A stretch of DNA of 6,333 nt from an uncultured Caryophanales bacterium (GTDB taxonomy: Bacteria; Bacillota_I; Bacilli_A; Acholeplasmatales; Anaeroplasmataceae). Shown here one piece after another: positions 1 to 6,329 of this stretch (position 1 is its first letter; the number at the start of each line of letters is the position of its first letter). A program made the position numbers and the translations under genes. The stretch lies in assembly GCA_937885165.1 (NCBI GenBank), contig CAKZZJ010000175.1:1-6333 (forward strand), written 5' to 3'. Below the pieces are notes generated by a model. The model searched no databases, was not told the DNA's origin, and worked only from the letters and a program-made list of their open reading frames with translations.

Positions 1-360
1 GTCACCATCAATTGTTAGTTCGGTGCTTGTTCCGTAAACTATAGTCCCTAAAAGAGTGCCTTGTTTTGAACTGTCATATAGGTTACTAGCTGCAGTATCT
101 GCAGTATATGCAGTATTGCTGCCATAAACATTTACTATTCTACCACTGGTTGTGTTTGAATTCCATTTTAATGTTACTGATTTTAATTTTCCACCACTAG
201 TTGTTGAAACAATGCCTTTAGGGCTGGTTGAATTAAGCTGAATACTACTATTTCCTCCAGCACTATTTCCTGCATATACTGCAGATGAAGTTGCGGTTTT
301 GTCGCTCCATGCAACATAAGAATTCCCTGTTGCACCTGTTGTAGAATAATTTAATGTATC
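1..360 (-). other. C-terminal beta-sandwich domain of the giant protein, cut by the window edge
   Basis: Residues 1415-1534. The order of motifs is SYVAWSDKTATSSAVYAGN, GGNSSIQLNSTSPKGIVST, GGKLKSVTLKWNSNT, RIVNVYGSNTAYT, then GTLLGTIVYGTSTELTIDGD at the window edge. This arrangement is familiar from a domain common in secreted proteins of gut Bacillota and Bacteroidales, probably a carbohydrate- or ligand-binding beta-sandwich. The last strands are expected immediately outside the window. Confidence 0.6.
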
Positions 361-3300
361 TGTAACATCTATTAATTCTAGCAATACCAAAGCAACATCT
401 CTTGTAGTACCATTATATGTAAAAGTTATTGAAATTTCAATTCTAGTATAAGTTTTGTTTTCTAATATTGAAATTTTATGTTCATCATTATTTATTGTAA
501 CATAGTCTGAAGATTCAATGTTTTTAAAGGCGGCAGTTACTGTTTCCGGATAGATAATGGTTGCATCAGAATCATAACTTTCTTTGACATTAATATTCCC
601 TAAAACATCTCCACCAAGAATAGTAAATTGAACATCTTGAGAACTAGAATTTAAAGTTAATGTTAAAGTGACTGAAACATTTGTAGTTGTAGTATTTTTA
701 GAAATCACAACTTGTCCAGCAGTAGATAAATCAATATATTCACATGAATCAGGTGATTTAAGGGTTGCAGTAACATTATTATCTAAAGTTATTGTTGCAG
801 CATCATCATATGATGATGCAAATTTTGAAGCATTAGAACTTAATATTGCTTCTACATCTATTTTTGACAATGTAAATGTTACATCTTGAGTTTTAGTGAT
901 ACCACTTACAACAGATTCTAAAGTTAATGTAACTTCAATATCATCATATGTTGCATTTTTAGAAATCACAACTTGTCCAGTTGTAGATAAATTAATATAT
1001 TCACATGAATCAGGTGATTTAAGGGTTGCAGTAACATCATTATCTAAAGTTATTGTTTCAGTATCATCATATGATGATGCAAATTTATTTGCATTATTGC
1101 TTAAATTTGTTTCTGCAGTATATGTTGTTACAGCTCTATTATAGTCTTCTTCATTAATTACAACATAAGTAATACTAAGTGAAGAGACCTGCGATTTATC
1201 TGATTTCGGAGCCAAAGAAAAGCTAGATGAATTAATTGTTACTGGACTTGAAAGCGCATTACCTTCACCATCAACTAATGTTTTATCAGAAACAAATGTT
1301 ATTGATTTAATATATCCAAATTGCTCAATAGTAAATGTTATTTTATTAGAACCATTCGCATTATAATACAACCTTAGTTCTGAATAATCTTTAGGATTGT
1401 TAGCGCTATTTTTTACTGCAACAATTCTAAAGATATATGGATTAAATCCTAGATATGTTGCACAATTTTCAACAGTTTCTAATGGTGTTTGAGAATTTTT
1501 ACTAGTCATTGAAGCAGTAACTAATATACCAGTTGTAATATTAATTATTGTATCACCACTTACTGTTAAACTAAATACTTGTTTACCATCTTCTTCTGAA
1601 ACATTACAGTTTGTATCACCAGCTTTAACATATGCTATTCCATATCCACTATTTAAAGTTATCTCGAATGTTAAGGTGGTACCACTTGTTTTTGATATAG
1701 CTGTACCATTAGTAAATTCACTTGGTGTTATTGAAGCGATATGATTTACATTATAATTTAATGTTACATTATAATCAACATTAGTATTAACGGTGTCACT
1801 TAATGTTTGCCCTTCATTGTTAGGATCAACAACAGTGGCTGTATAAATACCACTATTATTAACAACAACGGCATTTAATTCTAATGTATGATTTTCATCA
1901 CGAGTGCAAACAAATGATGCTGTTGCAGTCGAATGATCACTTGACCAATTCCAAACTGGCTCACCATAATTATGGCCTAAGGCTGGAATAGTAATTGATG
2001 AAATTTCTATTTCATTCATACCAAATGGATCAGAATAATATTTTTCATTAATCAAATATGCGCTTGCACTAAGACCAGTATCATCACATGTAGCGTCTTT
2101 ACTTGAAACTATAGTAGGTGTAATAAAATCTTCAGCATATACATATAATTGAATTTTATTTTGAGTTTCAGCATAATTTGTAAAAGTATAGTTAGAACTA
2201 TTAGACTCAATATACATATTGCCTGATTTAATAAGCACATTACCACTGTCAAAACTTATAGTCCATAATGTTGCGTCTGTTGAAGAATCAACAAGTTTTA
2301 AATTATTGCCTTTAGAATCACTATTTAATTTAACATATTTAGCGTTAACTGTATCAAATAATAGCCATGAGACATCAGATTTTATTAATTTGAATAATGT
2401 TGCATTAGTATTAGTAGTAAGCACATCATCTTCCATTGTTACATCTACAGCCTGATATCTAGTAGAATCAAATGCACCTGCAGCTTTACTCTTTGAGGTT
2501 TCAACAAGATAAACTTCTATTTCATCATAAATGTAATCTTCATTTAATGCTTTAATATAACTTACTGTAACGCCAGCTTTTCTTAGTTCTACTGAAAGTA
2601 TTATATCAGATGTTATGGTAACTGAATAAACACCATTTGAATCAGCAGGGATTATAGCTCCATTAACTAATACATTTTTAATTTCTTTTGTTTCATCATC
2701 TGCTGTAACCTTAAATGTTAGTACATCATTAGTCGATAATGTTTCAGATAGTGTGCCTACTGAGACGCCATTTACTTTTATATCACTTAATGTTGCTCCA
2801 GAAATATTATTGGTTATTGTAACAGGGACAGGTTTAATATAAATGATTATGCAACCTGTATCAAGTTCAATAATTGAATTAAATTCTTTTGCATAACCAA
2901 AAGCTACAATTTCATCCCCAACTTTATAATTTAATTCTGTGTTTGGCTTAAATAATTCAAATGTTTCTTCACCATCAAAATATAAACCATTTGCTATTGT
3001 TTTAGTTATTGTGCCTTCTACTGCTACAAGACCTGAATCAGCTGTAATAGTACTAAAATCTGCTATTACATCAAGTTCAGTTGTAACTACATCACTACAT
3101 ACACTACATTTCTTTGCTGCAGTGACTTTACCAGTTTCTGTATTATAACTTGAATCAGCATATGAAAGGCTATATTTATGATCAATAAGAGGAAGTTCTA
3201 CTGAATCAGTTTCGACTTGCTTTTCAAATAATTCATTCTCAAATGTTGCTTCATAATGACCGCTACCTTTAACTGCACATGTTGATGCAGTATCTGTTAG

Positions 3301-4602
3301 AAGTGTAGCAGTAACTGTTTCTCTAACAATATGTGAATTATCATTTTGACATACAACTTTTGCGGTTACTTCTTTATCATTCCATTCATATTCAGGAGTG
3401 CCATAATTATGACCTATCTTTTCTATTTCTACTTCTTTTGTCTGAACATTAAATGCTTCATTTTCAAATTCATTTGTTGTATAAGTTCTAACACCATCTT
3501 CTTCACATGTTGCAGGTGTTGTAACTTCAGATTTAGTTTCAACTATTTCTGTTTCTTTATGTTCAGAATTAAGAACACATATTCTTGTTGCTGTAACAGA
3601 TGAATTATCTCCACTCCATTCATATGTTGCATCATCATATTTATGTGCATTTGAATCAACTTCAATAGTTGTTTCAGTTACCTGAGTTTCAAAATATTCT
3701 TTTTCAAATGTAGCAGTTAATTTTGCAACACCTGTAGTTGTACAATTTGATGGAGTTATTACTTCTTTGACTACGTTTGTGGTTTCAAAATCAACATGTG
3801 ATTCATCATGTTCGCATACTCTTTTTGCCGTAACAGTAGTTTTATCTTCACTCCATTCATATGTTGCTAAAGCATAATTATGACCAAGAGCGTTTATTTC
3901 TTCTTCAAGAGTATCACTTTCTTCTTCATAAACTGCAGTATAAACGATTAGACCTTTTTCTTCACAGGTTGCGGGAGTCTTAATTTCAGATGTAACTAGT
4001 GCTGTATATCTTTTTTCATCGCCATCAGAATCTTTATATAAAGCAACTGCTGTATGATTTTCTTCATTCCATTCAAATTTAGAAAATTCATAACTTAGGT
4101 TTGGTATTGAGGCTTCTTCTTTATGTTCGCAAACACTACAAATTCTTTCTTTTATTCCTTCGTTTTGTTCTGTTGCCTCGGTAACTATATTCCAATCACC
4201 ATACGTATGTGCTTCTTTCTTATTTTCACCTTCACCATAAATAACTTTATATTCATGGTTATCATTATCGTTTTCTATTTGTGTAGGAATAGAATTATAA
4301 ATGATGGTAGGTTCTTCAAGTGATACTACATTATAATCAAATGTAATTTCACCATTACTTAATATAAATTTAGAGATTTTACCATCTATTACTTCTAATG
4401 CTATTAAGTCTTCTAAATAAAAACTATAATTAGATGCACCAACAAATTTATTTTGTTGAACAGTATATAATTTAGTATCTAAATCATATTCAAATTCTAA
4501 TTCAGCACCATTATCTAATTTATATACAATTGCAGATTGATTTTCTATCTTGTCATTAAAAATAATATATAAATTACCATTATAAAGTTTAGCTTGTTTC
4601 AT
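1..4602 (-). CDS. Giant modular adhesin-like surface protein, 3' end outside window
   Basis: I translated this frame codon by codon: it is open for 1534 codons from ATG at 4602 to position 1, with no stop, so the C-terminus lies outside the window. An in-frame TGA at 4606-4608 fixes the start closely. Modules in order (residues): unassigned N-terminus 1-130; HTYGDW...CSVC module about 132-168; GHxYG-type modules 169-510 at 77-79-aa spacing; OB-like beta-barrel 511-590 (VEGTITKTIANGLYF); beta domain 591-675; ricin/trefoil-like beta domain about 680-825 (LWTISFDSGNVLIKSGN); a sixth GHxYG module 835-909; two more beta-rich segments to about 1160; three Ig-like repeats 1161-1414; a C-terminal beta-sandwich from 1415. 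Such mosaics are known from adhesins and cell-surface proteins; binding glycans or host surfaces is inference. Oddly, there is no signal peptide or membrane helix at the N-terminus. A cell anchor, if any, would lie beyond the window. Confidence 0.9.
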   Translation of the reverse strand, partial: MKQAKLYNGNLYIIFNDKIENQSAIVYKLDNGAELEFEYDLDTKLYTVQQNKFVGASNYSFYLEDLIALEVIDGKISKFILSNGEITFDYNVVSLEEPTIIYNSIPTQIENDNDNHEYKVIYGEGENKKEAHTYGDWNIVTEATEQNEGIKERICSVCEHKEEASIPNLSYEFSKFEWNEENHTAVALYKDSDGDEKRYTALVTSEIKTPATCEEKGLIVYTAVYEEESDTLEEEINALGHNYALATYEWSEDKTTVTAKRVCEHDESHVDFETTNVVKEVITPSNCTTTGVAKLTATFEKEYFETQVTETTIEVDSNAHKYDDATYEWSGDNSSVTATRICVLNSEHKETEIVETKSEVTTPATCEEDGVRTYTTNEFENEAFNVQTKEVEIEKIGHNYGTPEYEWNDKEVTAKVVCQNDNSHIVRETVTATLLTDTASTCAVKGSGHYEATFENELFEKQVETDSVELPLIDHKYSLSYADSSYNTETGKVTAAKKCSVCSDVVTTELDVIADFSTITADSGLVAVEGTITKTIANGLYFDGEETFELFKPNTELNYKVGDEIVAFGYAKEFNSIIELDTGCIIIYIKPVPVTITNNISGATLSDIKVNGVSVGTLSETLSTNDVLTFKVTADDETKEIKNVLVNGAIIPADSNGVYSVTITSDIILSVELRKAGVTVSYIKALNEDYIYDEIEVYLVETSKSKAAGAFDSTRYQAVDVTMEDDVLTTNTNATLFKLIKSDVSWLLFDTVNAKYVKLNSDSKGNNLKLVDSSTDATLWTISFDSGNVLIKSGNMYIESNSSNYTFTNYAETQNKIQLYVYAEDFITPTIVSSKDATCDDTGLSASAYLINEKYYSDPFGMNEIEISSITIPALGHNYGEPVWNWSSDHSTATASFVCTRDENHTLELNAVVVNNSGIYTATVVDPNNEGQTLSDTVNTNVDYNVTLNYNVNHIASITPSEFTNGTAISKTSGTTLTFEITLNSGYGIAYVKAGDTNCNVSEEDGKQVFSLTVSGDTIINITTGILVTASMTSKNSQTPLETVENCATYLGFNPYIFRIVAVKNSANNPKDYSELRLYYNANGSNKITFTIEQFGYIKSITFVSDKTLVDGEGNALSSPVTINSSSFSLAPKSDKSQVSSLSITYVVINEEDYNRAVTTYTAETNLSNNANKFASSYDDTETITLDNDVTATLKSPDSCEYINLSTTGQVVISKNATYDDIEVTLTLESVVSGITKTQDVTFTLSKIDVEAILSSNASKFASSYDDAATITLDNNVTATLKSPDSCEYIDLSTAGQVVISKNTTTTNVSVTLTLTLNSSSQDVQFTILGGDVLGNINVKESYDSDATIIYPETVTAAFKNIESSDYVTINNDEHKISILENKTYTRIEISITFTYNGTTRDVALVLLELIDVTDTLNYSTTGATGNSYVAWSDKTATSSAVYAGNSAGGNSSIQLNSTSPKGIVSTTSGGKLKSVTLKWNSNTTSGRIVNVYGSNTAYTADTAASNLYDSSKQGTLLGTIVYGTSTELTIDGD
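91..117 (-). repeat. Three tandem 9-bp units
   Basis: On the plus strand the units are tgcagtatc, tgcagtata and tgcagtatt, differing only at the last base. Being a multiple of three they keep the frame and encode a Thr/Ala/Tyr-rich loop (NTAYTADTA) in the C-terminal beta-sandwich domain. Confidence 0.7.
694..825 (-). repeat. Near-identical 132-bp direct repeat, copy 2 (in gene order)
   Basis: Aligned by eye with 955-1086 at an offset of 261 bp, with 6 mismatches in 132 positions (about 95% identical). It encodes residues 1260-1303 (KFASSYDD to VVISKN) in the same frame, so the offset equals 87 codons. Confidence 0.9.
955..1086 (-). repeat. Near-identical 132-bp direct repeat, copy 1 (in gene order)
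   Basis: Partner of 694-825, encoding residues 1173-1216. Identity falls sharply outside the block although the protein repeat extends further, which points to recent duplication or gene conversion of this core and not to an intact recent duplication of the whole domain. Confidence 0.9.
1876..2100 (-). repeat. Separated sixth GHxYG module of the giant protein
   Basis: Residues 835-909: KDATCDDTG, then ITIPALGHNYGEPVWNW, then ATASFVC and RDENH. It has every anchor of the upstream array and the best match to the common GHxYGxPxWxW form, but lies about 325 residues away from the array, after the OB-like and trefoil-like domains. This suggests shuffling or insertion of modules within the gene. 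Confidence 0.75.
2833..3072 (-). other. OB-fold-like domain within the giant protein
   Basis: Residues 511-590. A leader with DFSTITADSG is followed by VEGTITKTIANGLYF, an acidic ETFELF strand, YKVGDEIVAFGYAKEFN and IIELDTGCIIIYIK. The order beta-strand, VGDEI turn, GYAKEF strand is typical of OB-type barrels found in secreted bacterial proteins. Assignment is by pattern only. Confidence 0.5.
3070..4209 (-). repeat. Array of diverged GHxYG...W / C...C surface modules in the giant protein
   Basis: Residues 132-511 of the giant protein. A first module reads HTYGDW (132-137) and ends in CSVC. Then come repeat units anchored at LSYEFSKFEW (169), GHNYALATYEW (240), AHKYDDATYEW (319) and GHNYGTPEYEW (397), with a final degenerate DHKYSLSY (474) followed by CSVC at 499-502. 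Spacing of the clear anchors is 77-79 aa. Each full unit carries VTAxxxC, a histidine after an acidic/Asn-rich turn (HDESH, LNSEH, NDNSH), and a TPATC or similar Cys-Xaa-Xaa-Xaa-Gly turn. Copies are diverged in DNA, so this is an old protein-level repeat. This module type is known from many bacterial surface proteins; its ligand is unknown. Confidence 0.8.
4589..4602 (-). other. 14-bp gene overlap (start of giant gene / stop of small gene)
   Basis: The minus strand reads ATGAAACAAGCTAA: the ATG starts the giant frame and the final TAA stops the small membrane protein. The giant frame is shifted +1 relative to the small gene. A ribosome terminating here could back up 14 nt and reinitiate with the AGGTGA motif, linking the amounts of the two proteins. 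Confidence 0.75.
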
Positions 4603-4981
4603 TTTTCACCTGTAATATTTTTGTGTACGGATGTGTATCTGTTAATTCTGGCTCTTTTACAATAAAATAATATTCATTATTAATCTCCAAATTTTGCCAC
4701 ATTTTTTTACCATAACCATCGCCATGGTCCATAATAGATAAAGTCTTATCATTATCAATAACGACCATATAATAACCTTCATTAAAAGTGTCGCCATAAT
4801 ATTTATCAGTTACAGTACCTGTAACAGAATGAATATGTTTATTAGTGGCAACATCATCTAAAAAATTAATACTAGACATTCCAATAGCAACACTAATTAC
4901 AAAAACAACAACAAATAATAATAAACATTTTCTCCAAGTTTTATTCCATAAATGATTTTTGATTTGCTGCTTCAGACTCAA
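4589..4981 (-). CDS. Single-pass membrane protein with small extracytoplasmic beta-rich (OB-like) domain
   Basis: Predicted 130 aa from a TTG start at 4981, chosen because AAGGAG lies 10 nt upstream (4992-4997). The frame is open back to an ATG at 5041 (150 aa), but that start has no ribosome-binding site and would overlap the upstream gene by 101 bp. The N-terminus is basic (KNHLWNKTWRK), followed by one hydrophobic helix at about residues 19-41, so the tail should face outside. Residues 52-128 alternate short beta strands: SVTGTVTDKYYGD, EGYYMVVIDNDKTLSIMD, EINNEYYFIVKEP and YTKILQVKN. This layout looks like a small OB-type fold and resembles membrane-anchored small proteins I associate with methanogens, but I cannot name a family. 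It overlaps the gene before it by 41 bp and the giant gene after it by 14 bp, which suggests translational coupling. Function unknown. Confidence 0.78.
   Translation of the reverse strand: MSLKQQIKNHLWNKTWRKCLLLFVVVFVISVAIGMSSINFLDDVATNKHIHSVTGTVTDKYYGDTFNEGYYMVVIDNDKTLSIMDHGDGYGKKMWQNLEINNEYYFIVKEPELTDTHPYTKILQVKNETS
4606..4611 (-). promoter_or_regulatory. Shine-Dalgarno AGGTGA for the giant protein
   Basis: AGGTGA on the minus strand, 3 nt before the ATG at 4602, matches the GGTGA part of the canonical AAGGAGGTGATC complement of the 16S rRNA 3' end, for which a short spacer is normal. It sits inside the last codons of the small membrane protein gene, so initiation is probably coupled to termination at 4589. 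Confidence 0.55.
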
Positions 4982-6329
4982 GGTTTTCACGCTCCTTTTT
5001 TGCTTGTTCACATGGAACACAAATTGATGTTTTAAAATCATATTCGAGTTTAAATCTTAAATCTTTGGTAACATCTTCACCTAACATAATGATTTCATTG
5101 TTGATTTTACTTAACATTATATTAGTATATTCACGTTCTTTAACATCTTCAGTAAACAATATATAATATACTATATCAAAATCTTCCTTCTGATACTTAT
5201 AAGATATACTATATATACTATTTTGCCAGTTATGAGCAAAATTTAATAAGGCTTCAGTAACTGGCTCATACTTATCATATAAAACAGAAAATTTTTCTCT
5301 ACCAGTTTTTAGTGCATTTAAAACGTCATCTATATGATATAGCCATTGTATTGATGCACCATTCCAAAACTTAAATCTCATTTTTTCATTATTAAACGTA
5401 TCACTTAATTCTTTTGATGAATTAAATCCATATATATTAGCATAATATTTAGGTCCTAAATATGTATCTTTTTTTTCATATAATTCTCTATTTGATCTTG
5501 AAAATGTTGGTTTATTATAAGCTATTTTCTCAAATTCTGTTTTAAAGTCATCTTCCTTGATTAATTCTTGATGATTCTGTGATAAAGCTTTTAAAATAAA
5601 TTCAATAAAAAATTTATCGAAATTATAATAAGATCTTGTTGATATTTCATAAAAAATAAAATTTTTTCCTTTTAAAAATTTACTAAAATTCGATACTTGG
5701 TCAATATCTAATAATATTTTCTTATCTTTTTTATTACCTATAAGATACATAATTGAATTTTCCATTTTTGATATATTAAAAGCATTTTCTAATAAAGTAT
5801 AATATTTTGTTATCATTTCAAAAGAACTATAATTACTAATGTCATATAAAAATAAAAACATATTATAAACATTAATTTTATATCCATTAAGTTTTTCTTC
5901 TTCTATTATTGTTCTTTTATTTAATATTATTTTTTTTACATCATATTTAATACCTTTAAGAGAAACATTAAATTCTGTATCAAGTTCATTATCAGAATCA
6001 TCAATATCAGGATTATAATTATAATCTATTTTTTCAGGAGGTAATATATAATAAGGTTTTATACATATCTTTGCTTTATGTATATTAAATAATTTAGCAG
6101 GATGCTCAGGAATTGGAGGTCTTATATATTTTTTTGAAAAATATAATTCATCAGAGGTAACTTTAAGTATAAAACTAGTTTCTTCTTCTATTTTTTTAAA
6201 TTCTTTTGTTTCTGTAATTTTTGAATCTGCATCTGCTGTATTATTATCTGATATTGATTTATTACTTTTTGATGTTTTTTCATTTAATCTTTTTAATATT
6301 TCTTCTTTTCTTTTGGCTCTTTTATCCAT
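4941..6329 (-). CDS. Ras/Rab-like GTPase-fold protein lacking a visible P-loop, possibly 5'-partial
   Basis: 462 aa from ATG at 6329; the frame is still open at the window edge (only a CCA codon is visible upstream), so the true start could be further out, although the Lys-rich beginning looks like a real N-terminus. Residues 1-50 are charged and probably disordered. Residues 151-247 follow the second half of a Ras/Rab domain: a hydrophobic strand then DISNYSSFE (163-171, compare Rab DITNxxSFE), strand plus GNKKDKK (198-204, the G4 NKxD guanine-specificity motif), then FYEIST (226-231, G5-like) followed by an amphipathic helix. The G1 P-loop (GxxxxGKS/T) and the G3 DxxG are absent from the visible sequence, so it may be a pseudoGTPase. 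Residues 262-462 are an unassigned domain with CVPC at 437-440. Base composition is extremely AT-rich (10 G/C of 60 at 5641-5700). It overlaps the next gene by 41 bp. The GTPase relationship is by eye only. Confidence 0.85.
   Translation of the reverse strand: MDKRAKRKEEILKRLNEKTSKSNKSISDNNTADADSKITETKEFKKIEEETSFILKVTSDELYFSKKYIRPPIPEHPAKLFNIHKAKICIKPYYILPPEKIDYNYNPDIDDSDNELDTEFNVSLKGIKYDVKKIILNKRTIIEEEKLNGYKINVYNMFLFLYDISNYSSFEMITKYYTLLENAFNISKMENSIMYLIGNKKDKKILLDIDQVSNFSKFLKGKNFIFYEISTRSYYNFDKFFIEFILKALSQNHQELIKEDDFKTEFEKIAYNKPTFSRSNRELYEKKDTYLGPKYYANIYGFNSSKELSDTFNNEKMRFKFWNGASIQWLYHIDDVLNALKTGREKFSVLYDKYEPVTEALLNFAHNWQNSIYSISYKYQKEDFDIVYYILFTEDVKEREYTNIMLSKINNEIIMLGEDVTKDLRFKLEYDFKTSICVPCEQAKKERENLESEAANQKSFME
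4992..4997 (-). promoter_or_regulatory. Shine-Dalgarno AAGGAG for the small membrane protein
   Basis: AAGGAG on the minus strand, inside the end of the GTPase-like gene, ends 10 nt before the TTG at 4981-4979. It decides the start: an in-frame GTG at 4990-4988 is only 1 nt away and therefore too close, and the ATG at 5041 has no such motif. Translation would begin while ribosomes finish the upstream gene. Confidence 0.55.

Larger units (their letters stand above)
358..1122 (-). repeat. Three immunoglobulin-like repeats of the giant protein
   Basis: Residues about 1161-1415. The aligned anchors are ASSYDDTETITL (Tyr 1178), ASSYDDAATITL (Tyr 1265) and ESYDSDATIIYP (Tyr 1343), spaced 87 and 78 aa. 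Each unit continues VTATLK or VTAAFK, a CEYI or DYVTI segment, a QVVISKN or HKISILENK strand, then a Thr/Val-rich strand pair. The pattern is that of bacterial Ig-like stalk domains. The first two are almost identical and the third is diverged. Confidence 0.75.

Noticed and set aside
694..1086. CRISPR-like direct repeats
   Set aside because: Only two copies, each 132 bp long, in frame within a protein-coding gene, with the intervening sequence part of the same protein repeat.
668..1144. Two plus-strand open frames (668-889 and 896-1144) that resemble each other
   Set aside because: They are the antisense of the near-identical Ig-like repeats; their similarity is explained by the minus-strand duplication, and neither has a ribosome-binding site or a protein-like composition.
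2219..4323. Further plus-strand open frames at 2219-2455, 2939-3148, 3346-3603 and 4123-4323
   Set aside because: All lie opposite the continuous giant frame; their Ser/Val- or Phe/Cys-rich translations are what reverse complements of Thr/Glu/Lys-rich codons give.
4606..4608. TGA read as tryptophan (Mycoplasma-type code), extending the giant frame upstream
   Set aside because: All three frames use TGG for tryptophan and contain no internal TGA, and reading through the TGA gives no signal peptide within the next codons.
4589..4611. Programmed frameshift fusing the membrane protein to the giant protein, supplying its missing export signal
   Set aside because: The giant frame would need a +1 (or -2) shift, there is no canonical slippery heptamer in the overlap, and a Shine-Dalgarno motif plus ATG explains the start more simply.
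4941..6329. Eukaryotic origin of the window, suggested by the Rab-like motif
   Set aside because: Overlapping same-strand genes with Shine-Dalgarno motifs, no introns and bacterial-type surface modules point to a prokaryote.
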